DNA of 64,000 nucleotides from Coriobacteriales bacterium OH1046 (GTDB lineage: Bacteria; Actinomycetota; Coriobacteriia; Coriobacteriales; Atopobiaceae), in NCBI GenBank assembly GCA_004010535.1, contig RQYE01000002.1, positions 1 through 64,000 of the forward strand, written 5' to 3'. Both the position numbers and the translations under genes were made by a program. Below are positions 1 to 8,782 of the stretch, in pieces. Under the pieces are notes generated by a model, which saw nothing but the letters and a program-made list of their open reading frames with translations, had not been told where the DNA came from and made no database searches. How positions within the stretch are numbered: position 1 is the stretch's first letter; every line of letters starts with the position of its first letter.

Positions 1-465
1 CGGGAGGGAGAACCGCCCGGACCTGTCTGCTGGCGGCGAGTTGCCCCTGAAAGCGGTCGCCGCTCCGCCCATCCTCCCCGCCCCCTCCTCCTGGTGCCGC
101 TGGCATCCATGAGATTATCCAAGACTGCGGGGGCCTTCCCGGTCTGAGGTGGGCGCAATCGGGGAAGCTGTACGATGAGCAGGGGGATGCGGCCCCTAAA
201 GCTCTGCGGCCTTGACAAGCGTTCCCGCTCCGATCAAACATCGGCCCAAGTGCCATCCGGTCAGGAATGTCATCGAACATAGGGTCAGATGGCTGCTCGG
301 TCAAATCTATGCTCGGCAACGCCGATGGCGCCATGCAAAGGGGCGGCGGTCAGGACTCGACCCACGCGCTTCTCTACTCGCGCAATAATAAACAGATGGT
401 CGAAGAGGTACTGCATCAAGTCGGCGTTCTCGATGACGAACGCGGAGAAAAGGAGGCGGGAGCAG

Positions 466-606
466 CGGTCGCTCCTGTTAACCGGAGATGGATTCAAAAA
501 GATCATCATCACGAAAGACGCGTTGGCCCCGCTTTACGACGATGAAGGGGTTCTGATGATGAGCGTCTTCGATTTCCTGATGGACCCCGGCAGCCTAGAT
601 CTTTGA
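466..606 (+). pseudogene. C-terminal remnant of an AAA/DUF4143-type ATPase
   Basis: The last ~45 codons before the TGA at 604-606 read like the C-terminus of the two-domain ATPases with an N-terminal AAA domain and C-terminal DUF4143 domain: a short strand KKIIIT, then LYDDEG and FDFLMDPGSLDL. Nothing upstream in this frame carries a Walker motif or a credible start, and the neighbouring frames look scrambled. I read it as a decayed 3' end. The rest of 1-465 contains no gene I can support. An intact but different DUF4143 ATPase lies at 11194-12462. Family assignment comes from recalled C-terminal similarity, so confidence is moderate. Confidence 0.45.
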
Positions 607-774
607 GCCGGCTCTAACGTGTGCTGGTGAAACGCGGTGGCTCGATGTACCAGGGATTGTGCGCGCACTTCTCCGGGAGAACCAGGTACCCGGCAGTCTT
701 GGGCGGGGGGCGCTACGATCGCCCGAGCCCGCTCGTAGTACACTATCGCGTATACGGAAGAGGAGGTGGGGCAC

Positions 775-1797
775 ATGGCATTCGATCCCAGGCGCGAGGA
801 TTACCAGCGCCTCGGCCTCCGTTTCGCGCGCGGTCTCGATAGCGGCGATCCTGCGGGGGCCATGCGCGCCTTCTCCACCTTCGGCCGCCGCTTCGCGCGC
901 ATGCGCGACACGCTGCCGCAATCCGATGCCGATCGCGCCTTCCATCTGGTGGCGGATGCGGCGGTCATCATCGATTACCAGCTTCCCTTCGTAACCGACG
1001 AGCAGGTCGAGCCGTTCGTCTCCCGTGCGGGGAAGCTGATCGACGAGGCGCTCTCCCTCGACGTGCTCTGCCATGATGCCGTGCGGATGCGTTTTGCAGG
1101 AGCGCATCCCAGTTTCGAGAACAGCTACGATTTCCTGCGCGAGGGTGCCCGCGCGGTGCTTGCCGCATGCCGCGAGCAGGCTGCGCGCGAAGCTGCCGAT
1201 GCATCCGCCGAGCGTGCACATCTGGCAGCCGAGATCGCCATGCGGCCCTACTACCGCTGGATGGCGAGCCTCGCCGAGAAGGCCCTCATCTGCGGCCGCA
1301 ATCGCGCCTGCATCCAACTCGCGCATGAGCTTCTCGAGCTCGATCCCGCAGACAGCGCAGATGTGCGCTTCACCTGCGCGCTCGCGTACGCCAAGCTCGA
1401 GGATGAACAGGGCCTCGATACCTTCGCAGCAAAGAATGCCCAGCTCGAGCGGGGTATCGGAGCGGAGGACGCATGGATGCTCCTTTCGCGCTGCGCGCTT
1501 GCTTTCAAGCGGCGCGACTTCGACGGCGCCCGGGTGCAGCTGCGCCGGATCACCGAGAATTACCCTCACGCCGTGCTCGACCTCATTGATCAGAAGGAGC
1601 TGCCCGAAGGCGTCTTCTCGCGCTTGGCCGTGGGCCCCGGCAGCGAGGATGAGCTCATGCTCGCAATCTCCGAGGCGACGGTGCTTCTGCTCGATGGCCG
1701 CTACCCCTTCGGCGCTTGGGTCGAGGAGGAGGCGCGCCGGCTCGCAACACCCCAAGACCTGCGCGAGCTCGCAGAATCTGAGGAAGAGCTGCGATGA
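775..1797 (+). CDS. Repeat-helix (TPR-like) protein, paralogue 1
   Basis: This 340-residue protein has no signal peptide or membrane segment and is rich in Ala, Glu, Leu and Arg helices. A segment around residues 185-260 (LELDPADSADVRF, then ALAYAKLEDE, then LSRCALAFKRRDFDGARVQL) has the spacing of tetratricopeptide-like helical hairpins. The same landmarks recur in the next gene, so the two are tandem paralogues. ATG 775 is chosen because AGGAGG lies 8 bases upstream; an in-frame GTG at 766 overlaps that ribosome site. The stop overlaps the next start (ATGA), so the pair is translationally coupled. Function is unknown; such proteins usually act as protein-protein scaffolds. Confidence 0.75.
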   Translation: MAFDPRREDYQRLGLRFARGLDSGDPAGAMRAFSTFGRRFARMRDTLPQSDADRAFHLVADAAVIIDYQLPFVTDEQVEPFVSRAGKLIDEALSLDVLCHDAVRMRFAGAHPSFENSYDFLREGARAVLAACREQAAREAADASAERAHLAAEIAMRPYYRWMASLAEKALICGRNRACIQLAHELLELDPADSADVRFTCALAYAKLEDEQGLDTFAAKNAQLERGIGAEDAWMLLSRCALAFKRRDFDGARVQLRRITENYPHAVLDLIDQKELPEGVFSRLAVGPGSEDELMLAISEATVLLLDGRYPFGAWVEEEARRLATPQDLRELAESEEELR

Positions 1798-2741
1798 GGG
1801 CGCGCGAGGAACTGGTCATGCGTTTGGCCGAGACCCGCCGCGCAACGCTCGGCGGCATATCGGACAGCGCTTTCGATGAGCTTAAGCGGGCGGTGCAAGA
1901 TGCCCCCGAGTCCTTCATCGACACCCCTGCCAACCAGGCGTTCTATCTGGTCTGCGTGGCGGTCGAGCGCTTCGAGAGGGACGGAGAGGGAGACGATGCG
2001 CTCGATGATGATGCGTACCTGCGGGCACGTCGGCTCCGCCACATGCGGATGGTCTCGGATTGCGATCAGATCCTTGCCATCGATCCCGCATGCACCGATG
2101 CGCATCTGCTCAAAGCGCTCGCCGAGAATGACAATGCGGAGGCCCTGCTCGGCATCCTCCTCGATATGGAGGATGCGATCGCGGCCGAGGGGGACGCATG
2201 GAGTGACGTGCTCCTGCGTCCGCAGCTGAGGGTTCGGGCGGCGGTGGTGCGTACCTGCATGGAGACCGCGCGGTACGGTATGGCGCTCGGAAAGGCGGCG
2301 GAGAGCCTTGCGCTCTCGCCCCTCGATACGCTCGGCTGCCGCCATTCCGCCGTGCTTGCATATGCCCGCCTCGAGGACGAGGCGGGCTTCGAGGCGCTCG
2401 ACGCCCGTTTCGATCATGCGAGCAGTGCTTGGTCGCTTCTCGCCCGCGTGATACTGAATTTCAAATTGGGCCGCATGAGCGCTGCCCGCCGCGCGCTCGC
2501 CGGCTATTCGGCGTTGGTCGAAGGGGGTGCCTACGCCCTGCTCAGGCCCATACTCGTCGACACCTACATGCCCGACCGGCCTGCCTGCGCGCCGTGCAGC
2601 TTCACCGAGGCTCTGTTCGCCGTGCACGAGGCCGATCCCATCGTGGTCGACGTGCCCGACTTCGCGCTGTGGGCGGAGGATCAGCCCGTTGTACGCGCCG
2701 CCGCGCGCTCCTATGCGGATGCGCACGGCTTCGATTGGTAA
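1794..2741 (+). CDS. Repeat-helix (TPR-like) protein, paralogue 2
   Basis: This 315-residue cytoplasmic protein starts inside the stop codon of the preceding gene (ATGA overlap). It shares with it the landmarks QILAIDPACTDAHLLKALAEND, LAYARLEDEAGFEALDARF and LLARVILNFKLGRMSAARRAL, and so arose by tandem duplication. The N-terminal third has diverged and is shorter. There are no catalytic motifs, cysteine clusters or membrane segments. The gene ends 12 bases from the convergent diguanylate cyclase gene. The role is unknown; a helical scaffold is the most that can be inferred. Confidence 0.75.
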   Translation: MRAREELVMRLAETRRATLGGISDSAFDELKRAVQDAPESFIDTPANQAFYLVCVAVERFERDGEGDDALDDDAYLRARRLRHMRMVSDCDQILAIDPACTDAHLLKALAENDNAEALLGILLDMEDAIAAEGDAWSDVLLRPQLRVRAAVVRTCMETARYGMALGKAAESLALSPLDTLGCRHSAVLAYARLEDEAGFEALDARFDHASSAWSLLARVILNFKLGRMSAARRALAGYSALVEGGAYALLRPILVDTYMPDRPACAPCSFTEALFAVHEADPIVVDVPDFALWAEDQPVVRAAARSYADAHGFDW

Positions 2742-2753
2742 CGGGCGGGGATC

Positions 2754-3917
2754 TCAATCACGCGCGGCGTGCCGTGCCGCCTTCTCCTCGTACATCGCTT
2801 CATCGGCCTGCCGCATGAGCTTCTCTATGCTATCGGTGCCATCGATGGTGCCGCTCGCCGTTCCCATCGAGAAGCTCAAAGGGTTGCCGTCCGCAATCAA
2901 CCCGTATCGTACAGCCCGGCGCTGCAGCACCTCCCGGCTGCAGCGGGCGCGCATGAGGGTGTCTTCCCGCTGGGAGGCGAGCGAGACGATGATGAACTCA
3001 TCGCCGTGCATGCGGTAGAGGGAGGCGGTGCCGTCGAACTCCATCTGGAGGATCGAGACGAGCAGCGAGAGGGCCCGGTTGCCCGCTTCGTGGCCGTAGA
3101 GGTCGTTGAAGAGCTTGAAGTCGTCGAGATCGAGCATGACGAGCGTGACCTCCTGACCCGCCAGCTGCCCCATGTCGCGGTGGAAAGCGCGCAGGTTGTC
3201 GAGTCCTGTCAGCGCGTCGCAATACGATTGGTCCATGAGACGCTCGTGTTGGGCGGCCTCGCGCATATGGCGGTAGTACTTGATGCAGCTCGAGATCGTG
3301 AGGATGAGCCAGAGCATCTGCAGGTTGATGGAGGTGCCGTGGCTCAGCGCTCCCGCTTGCTCGGCGGTGTCCATCATGTACGCGAACGAGCCGAGCAGCA
3401 GCGGGGCGAGGGCGACGGGCCTTATCACGAAGATGCATACGATGCTTATCGCTTGCGTCAGAAAGGCGTAGAGGCCGTTGCCGCGCTCGAGGTCGCCACC
3501 GGAGATGTAGATCCCGAAAGCGAGGGAGATGGCGATGAACTGCGCGATGACGATCTTTATGGGAAGCAGGGGCAGGCTCCGCCCATCCCGTTCCCCGCGC
3601 CTCGCGAGGAGGAAGGCGGCCACGAGGATAAGCGCGCTCAGCAGCTGGACGCAGTAAGCTATCCCGTGATGGATGATCCACTCCCAGCCTACCTTGGCGA
3701 TCACCTCGGGATTCTGGGACATGGCGAGGCTGTTCCTGATCATGAGGACCTCGAGGATGGCGGCGACCGATGCCAACGTCGTCCCATAGCGGAGGTTCGA
3801 GATGGTGATGGACCGGTCTATGTAAGGAGTGATCCTGTTGAGGCCCAGCAAGGTTGCCAAGATCTCATCGAACGGACGACTCTGCCGGGCGTTCGCATCC
3901 TCGGAGGTATGCTCCAC
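2754..3917 (-). CDS. Membrane diguanylate cyclase-like protein (GGDEF domain)
   Basis: A 387-residue protein with about five hydrophobic segments in residues 38-215, followed by a GGDEF domain (about 230-385) with the usual DALTGLDNLRAF entry, LDLDDFKLFND and YGHEAGN motifs. The active-site loop reads RMHGDEF (HGDEF at 304-308), so the first glycine of GGDEF is histidine; some cyclases tolerate changes at this position, so activity is uncertain. No RxxD inhibitory site is visible at the expected place just upstream. GGDEF proteins make cyclic di-GMP from two GTP. The gene is divergent from a c-di-GMP riboswitch and pilus operon, which suggests that it supplies the signal for that switch. Confidence 0.9.
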   Translation of the reverse strand: MEHTSEDANARQSRPFDEILATLLGLNRITPYIDRSITISNLRYGTTLASVAAILEVLMIRNSLAMSQNPEVIAKVGWEWIIHHGIAYCVQLLSALILVAAFLLARRGERDGRSLPLLPIKIVIAQFIAISLAFGIYISGGDLERGNGLYAFLTQAISIVCIFVIRPVALAPLLLGSFAYMMDTAEQAGALSHGTSINLQMLWLILTISSCIKYYRHMREAAQHERLMDQSYCDALTGLDNLRAFHRDMGQLAGQEVTLVMLDLDDFKLFNDLYGHEAGNRALSLLVSILQMEFDGTASLYRMHGDEFIIVSLASQREDTLMRARCSREVLQRRAVRYGLIADGNPLSFSMGTASGTIDGTDSIEKLMRQADEAMYEEKAARHAARD

Positions 3918-4231
3918 GGGAGGCGCCTCCTCTCTGTGCCGGGCCGCTGCCGGGAGTTTCCGCTGATACGCTCTCTGCCGTCTTGAGGCGATGGCATATC
4001 GACTTGATTATACTATGCAACGAGGGGCCTCGGGCATTTCCGGTACCTCTCCGCGCTCGTCCCGAGCTTGCCACGCCTGCCCTGAATCCGCGGTTAGGCG
4101 GGAGGGGCGTCAACGGTGGGAGCAGGGCCGCCGGCTGGCGCAGGACAGGGCGGCATATGCATGCGCACGAGAATACTATGCAGTTTTATAGTCCTGTGGG
4201 GACGATTTTATGACCGCACGGAGAGAATCCG

Positions 4232-4260
4232 TTGACGGTCTTCAAATAATGCTCTACACT
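4232..4260 (+). promoter_or_regulatory. Promoter of the riboswitch-pilus transcript
   Basis: TTGACG (4232-4237) and TACACT (4255-4260) are separated by exactly 17 bases, a good sigma-70-type promoter. Transcription would begin near 4267, just before the riboswitch aptamer. The prediction is by eye. Confidence 0.6.
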
Positions 4261-4275
4261 TCCCATTCGAAAAGA

Positions 4276-4353
4276 GAATAGCAGTATCCGGCAAACCCGC
4301 CGAAAGGCGGCGACGCAAAGCTACAGGGCCTTTACTGGCAGCCAGCTGCACCG
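4276..4353 (+). promoter_or_regulatory. Cyclic di-GMP-I (GEMM) riboswitch aptamer
   Basis: The conserved GEMM core is present: GGCAAACC, a hairpin CCGCC-GAAA-GGCGG (4297-4310) with the GNRA tetraloop, then GACGCAAAGCTACAGGGCC (4312-4330), and the closing GGCAGCCAGCTGC. The P1 helix can form between GCAG (4281-4284) and CTGC (4346-4349). GEMM-I RNAs bind cyclic di-GMP. The 3' strand of P1 lies in the 5' arm of the following terminator, so ligand binding should block termination and switch the pilus operon on. The direction of switching is inferred. Confidence 0.9.
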
Positions 4354-4384
4354 TTCCATGGAATGATGCAGCTGGCTGTTTTTT
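4339..4384 (+). terminator. Riboswitch-controlled intrinsic terminator
   Basis: A perfect 12-bp stem, CAGCCAGCTGCA (4339-4350) with TGCAGCTGGCTG (4367-4378), is followed by six T. The 5' arm overlaps the end of the c-di-GMP aptamer, so the two structures compete. Confidence 0.9.
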
Positions 4385-4464
4385 GTTGGACGGTCGGGTT
4401 CGGTCCCCGCAGGCTCGTGCGAGAAGGGCAGAGGATGTCAGGCTCCCATGCGGGGCCGGGAGAG

Positions 4465-7128
4465 ATGATGGAGAATGATATGATCTTGAAATTCAGCGCG
4501 GGGGGGCGCCATTCAATAGCTAGAAGGCTCTATGCCTTGCTGGCTCTTCTCCTGTTCATCATCGGGATCTGCCCGCCCCTCGCCGCATCTGCGGATGAGC
4601 CGGGCGTGTCCATCACCACCCCTCCGATCCACCGGAAACAGCTGGGCGACAACGGCGACGGCAGTTACGATCTTACGCTGACGGTCCGGGGCGAGACGGA
4701 CTCGGCGATTGCAGAGCAGCGTGCCAACGTGCTCGTCATCTTCGACAACTCCTCGAGCATGGAAACGTGGGTTCCTGTGTATGGGACGCGTTTGGCGGCC
4801 GCGAAGCATTCGGTCAACCAGCTCTCGTCGACCCTGCTCGGCCTCAACACCGCTGCGAACGCAGATATCGTCGAGATGGCCCTGCTGTCCTTCAACACCG
4901 GTACGACTCTCGAATGCGATTGGACCACCGATCTCGGCACATTCCAAGGCGCGACGAACGGGATGGGAACCGACCTCGGCACGAACTGGGAGCTCGCCTT
5001 GGATCAGGGAAAGCAGGTTGCCGATGCCAAGGCCGCCGATGGCGATCCCACCTACGTCATCTTCGTGACCGACGGCCTGCCCACCAAGGACAAGACCGGC
5101 AATTGGGTTGACAATGACGTTGGATATGCGCATTCCCTCGACGAGGCGAAGGCGATCGTGGATGCCGGTTACCACCTCTACTCGGTCTACATGTACGGGG
5201 GGCACAACTATCTGAACCAGCTCACGAACTACGCCTACACGGGCGACCCCAACGGGAACCCCGGCGGTACGTACTACTATCAGGCCTCCGATACGCCGGC
5301 CCTGCAGGCCGCGCTCGATCAGATCGCCGCCGTCATCACCAAGACCATCACGTACAAGGATGTCTCCGTCGACGACAGGCTCGACGCCGTGAATATGGAC
5401 TTCGCGGATATCGGGGCGGCCGGCACGCCGGAGTACGTCCTGACCAAGACGCGCGTATCCACCGGCGAGGAGATCGCCACCTACGATTCGGCGACCGGTA
5501 TGCTCACCGGTACATGGGACTACGAGCTTCCCACGTTCGACCTCGGCGACAAATCCCTGTCGTGGAGGCCCGAGGCGAACGCGGATACCGTGCTCGACAA
5601 CGATGTCACCTACTCCATAACCGTGAAGGTGAAGCCTACCCAAGCGGCCTACGACGCCATCGCCGACGGAACGGCACCGCTGCAATCCGGTGACAACGAC
5701 GGCGATGGGGTGGACGATGCCGAGGGCCTCTATTCCAACGACAACGACCATGCGACCATCACATTCAGCACGATCCTGACGGAGACCTCCTCCAGCGGCG
5801 GCACGACATCGACGGTGACCGGACCGCAGACATCCCCCTACAACAAACCCGTCGCCTCGCCTCCCACGTCCACCCTGACGCTCACCAAGCGCTGGGTTGG
5901 CGACGATCATGACCAAACCACGCCAAGCCGGCCGACCGAGCTCCACGGCACCGTCACGCGCGATGGCGGGACAGCCGATGAGAAGACCTACGACGTTACC
6001 CTGACGCCATCGGCAGGCGACCCGAACGTCTACACCACCACTTTGGAGGTTCCCGCCGGACCGACCGGGCATACCTACACGTTTGCCGAGGAGATGCTCC
6101 CCTCGTACTACACGGCCTCGGCGGTGACGGCAGCGACGTCGGGTGCCACGTCCTCGGCTTCCGGCGCTACGCTGACGCTCGCGGGCTTTTTGCCGCAGGC
6201 CGGCAGCTTCGAGATCGCCAATACCTATGCCGCATCCGGCTCGGTGGAGCTGTCCGCGACCAAGATCCTCAATGGGAGGGATCTCGAGGCCGATCAGTTC
6301 GAGTTCACACTTACCGGCGCGGATGACGGCGTATCGCAGGTCAAGAAGAACGCGGATGACGGCACGGTCGACTTCGATGCGATCACGTACACCGCGATAG
6401 GCACCTACCGGTACACCATCGTCGAATCGGAGGGTGGCGGCATCGGCTATGTGAATGATACGCATACCGAGAACATCACCGTCACGGTCACCGATAACGG
6501 CGACGGCACGTTGGAGGCGACTGCCGAGTATGATGCCGACGGCGCGACGTTCATCAACGAGTACGTGGCGGTTCCCGTCGCCGTCCTCAAGCAGAGCTCC
6601 GGAGACGGTACTCCCGCGCTGGGAGGAGCGCAGTTCACGCTCTACCTCGATGACGGCGACGGAGTCTTCGGCAACGGGGACGCTGTGGCGACAACCTACA
6701 GCGACGATGCCCTGACGACTGAGATCCCCGGGTCGGTGGTGACCACCGGTGCCGATGGCAAGGCGGCCTTCTATGGCCTGATCGCGGGCGAGACGTATTG
6801 GTTGAAGGAGACGCGTGCCCCCGTTGGCTATAACCTCGACGCCCAAGCCCATGCCATCGTCGTCGCTGCGGACGGGACCATCAGCACCCTTGACAGCGCC
6901 GGAACGAGTGCCGCGCTTCCGATTGCAGGTGGAATCGCAACCATAACGATCGCGGACGACCCGCTTCCGATCCTTCCGGGGACGGCAGGCGCCGGCATCG
7001 TCGGCATCCTCCTTGCGGGATCGACCTTAGTCCTCGGCGGAGGCACGGCAGCCCTCCATGTGCGGAGGCGCGGCGGACGCAGGAGCTTGGGAGGGTCTTA
7101 TAGCCCGCGCCACATGAAGCGCGAGTAG
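4465..7128 (+). CDS. Pilus tip/ancillary adhesin with vWA and CnaB-type domains, LPGTA cell-wall anchor
   Basis: A surface protein of about 887 residues. A signal peptide (RRLYALLALLLFIIGICPPLAASA) precedes a von Willebrand A domain with the MIDAS motif DNSSS (about 94-98) and TDGLPT. Next come a CnaB-like domain (LTLTKRWVGDDHD), a Spy0128/FctA-type isopeptide domain (SATKILNGRDLEADQFEFTL) and a SpaA-type prealbumin fold (GGAQFTLYLDDGDG, LKETRAPVGYN). The C-terminus has the sorting signal LPGTA (about 837-841), a hydrophobic stretch and a basic tail. This layout matches sortase-pilus tip adhesins. Start is uncertain: ATGs at 4435, 4465, 4468 and 4480 are all in frame, and 4480 has a good GGAGA at 4470. 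First gene of the riboswitch-controlled pilus operon. Confidence 0.9.
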   Translation: MMENDMILKFSAGGRHSIARRLYALLALLLFIIGICPPLAASADEPGVSITTPPIHRKQLGDNGDGSYDLTLTVRGETDSAIAEQRANVLVIFDNSSSMETWVPVYGTRLAAAKHSVNQLSSTLLGLNTAANADIVEMALLSFNTGTTLECDWTTDLGTFQGATNGMGTDLGTNWELALDQGKQVADAKAADGDPTYVIFVTDGLPTKDKTGNWVDNDVGYAHSLDEAKAIVDAGYHLYSVYMYGGHNYLNQLTNYAYTGDPNGNPGGTYYYQASDTPALQAALDQIAAVITKTITYKDVSVDDRLDAVNMDFADIGAAGTPEYVLTKTRVSTGEEIATYDSATGMLTGTWDYELPTFDLGDKSLSWRPEANADTVLDNDVTYSITVKVKPTQAAYDAIADGTAPLQSGDNDGDGVDDAEGLYSNDNDHATITFSTILTETSSSGGTTSTVTGPQTSPYNKPVASPPTSTLTLTKRWVGDDHDQTTPSRPTELHGTVTRDGGTADEKTYDVTLTPSAGDPNVYTTTLEVPAGPTGHTYTFAEEMLPSYYTASAVTAATSGATSSASGATLTLAGFLPQAGSFEIANTYAASGSVELSATKILNGRDLEADQFEFTLTGADDGVSQVKKNADDGTVDFDAITYTAIGTYRYTIVESEGGGIGYVNDTHTENITVTVTDNGDGTLEATAEYDADGATFINEYVAVPVAVLKQSSGDGTPALGGAQFTLYLDDGDGVFGNGDAVATTYSDDALTTEIPGSVVTTGADGKAAFYGLIAGETYWLKETRAPVGYNLDAQAHAIVVAADGTISTLDSAGTSAALPIAGGIATITIADDPLPILPGTAGAGIVGILLAGSTLVLGGGTAALHVRRRGGRRSLGGSYSPRHMKRE

Positions 7129-7265
7129 CCCCAAGGCCGCAAAGCCCGGGAATCCGGGCGTACCGATTCGGTGTTACCGCGACAACAGGCAGACAACTGC
7201 GCGCATGCTGTCGCAGAGCATAGTGAAGAGCAGTAGAGAGAGCAATCGATCGAAAGGAACGTACC

Positions 7266-8705
7266 ATGAGGAGAAATCTGAAAACGACCCTCCATAAGCT
7301 GGGCGCTGCATTCGCAGCCCTTGCCGTAGCGGTGTCTCTGGCACCCGCCGCGCTTGCGGCGCCGACCAGCGTGACGGATGTCGATGACAGCACGGTGACC
7401 ATCACCGGTCTGCTCGACGGCGATACGGTCAGCGCCTACCTGATCGCCGATGCGGATATCGACGACACGAACAACCTCACCTACACGATGGCCGGGAACC
7501 TTCCCGCCGCCTATGACACGATCGACGAGCTCGTCGCGGTCACGTCCGACGGCTACGCCTTCACGCAGGGCACTGATATGCAGAACGCCGCTGCAGCCAT
7601 CGCGAAGTCCCTGTCCGATGCCGGCGTGGCGGCGGCGACCACCGCTACCGCGAGCGGCACATCGGCCGAGCTCGCTCTTGGCAGCGGCTACTACCTGATC
7701 CGGGTTACGAGTACGAACGGCGAGACCCGCGTCTACCAGAACATGGTGGTCGATGTGAGCCCCAAGGCCAATGACGGCGGTACCTATGATCCGCATGACG
7801 ACGTGAGCGTTGAGGTCAAGAAGACCGATGTCACCGTGACAAAGACGGTCGGTGCCAACTACACCGAGTCCACCGATGAGTACTCCGTCGGAGACGAGGT
7901 TCCCTTCAAGGTCGAGACCGTCATCCCCAGCTACCCGGCTGACTCCACGAACGCCACCTTCATCATCGCCGACACGCCGTCGGCCGGCCTTGAGATCGTC
8001 GTGTCATCCATCCAGGTCAACGGCGTGGATGCAGCTAACGGCGCTGCGTACACGATCGTTGCTACCACGGGCGGCTACACCATCACCTACAGCAAGGACT
8101 ACATCCTCGCGCACCCCGGCGAGGCCGTTGCGGTGACCTACAACGCGAAGCTCACCTCCGCTGCATTCTCCCATGCCGCCGACGATGTGACCGGCAACAC
8201 CGCGACGGTCGAGTTCAACCCGAACCCCTATGAGAACACCACCGTCACGCCGGGTGATGACACCACCGTCCAGACCTACGGCTACGTATTCAAGAAGGTA
8301 GACGCCAACGGGGGCGACCTTGCCGGTGCGACCTTCACGATCACGCTCGATAACGGCGAGGTGCTTACCTCCACGTCCGGTTCGGACGGCTACATCTGGT
8401 TCGAGGACCTGGCCGCTGGTACCTATACCGCCACCGAGACCGTTGTTCCCGCTGGCCATCTGAAGGCTCCCGACCAGACCTTCACGCTGAGTGCCGCCAC
8501 GGCGACTGCGGACAACCCCGCGACCGCTGGCGTGACCGAGAACAACTACCTCGTCGCCACGGCCGATGTCGTCGACCCCGATCAGCCCACGCTGCCCACG
8601 ACCGGCGGTGCCGGCACCCTCATCATCACGGCGGTCGGCGTCGGCCTGCTTGCCGCCGGCGGCGTTGTGATCCTCCGTGCCCAGAAGAAGCAGCGCGAGC
8701 AGTAG
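7266..8705 (+). CDS. Major (backbone) pilin, LPTTG-anchored
   Basis: A 479-residue secreted shaft pilin. It has an Ala-rich signal peptide (cleavage likely after ALAA, about residue 32) and a pilin-motif-like lysine in VVDVSPK (Lys about 167), the residue a class C sortase would use to cross-link subunits. An isopeptide-forming middle domain (VTKTVGANYTESTDEYSVGDEVPFKVE), a SpaA-type domain (YVFKKVDANGGDLAGATFTI) and the sorting signal LPTTG (443-447) with hydrophobic segment and KKQREQ tail follow. GAAAGGA precedes the start. It lies 137 bases after the tip adhesin and before two sortases. Its high Thr and low Cys content is typical of pilins. Confidence 0.93.
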   Translation: MRRNLKTTLHKLGAAFAALAVAVSLAPAALAAPTSVTDVDDSTVTITGLLDGDTVSAYLIADADIDDTNNLTYTMAGNLPAAYDTIDELVAVTSDGYAFTQGTDMQNAAAAIAKSLSDAGVAAATTATASGTSAELALGSGYYLIRVTSTNGETRVYQNMVVDVSPKANDGGTYDPHDDVSVEVKKTDVTVTKTVGANYTESTDEYSVGDEVPFKVETVIPSYPADSTNATFIIADTPSAGLEIVVSSIQVNGVDAANGAAYTIVATTGGYTITYSKDYILAHPGEAVAVTYNAKLTSAAFSHAADDVTGNTATVEFNPNPYENTTVTPGDDTTVQTYGYVFKKVDANGGDLAGATFTITLDNGEVLTSTSGSDGYIWFEDLAAGTYTATETVVPAGHLKAPDQTFTLSAATATADNPATAGVTENNYLVATADVVDPDQPTLPTTGGAGTLIITAVGVGLLAAGGVVILRAQKKQREQ

Positions 8706-8782
8706 GAGCAGGATCCTCGATCCCATTCAGGCTTCTCATGGGTAGGGAACTGACACGTGTCTCCCGAGCAGGAGGGCAGCAT

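Noticed and set aside
4276-4384. Cobalamin or other riboswitch class before the pilus operon
   Set aside because: The GNRA hairpin and GACGCAAAGC core match c-di-GMP-I; no B12-box or other class landmark is present.
4513-6852. 779-codon leftward open frame opposite the tip adhesin gene
   Set aside because: An antisense shadow of a high-GC gene: Val/Gly/Arg-rich, no domain, no ribosome site, while the sense strand has clear vWA and CnaB domains.
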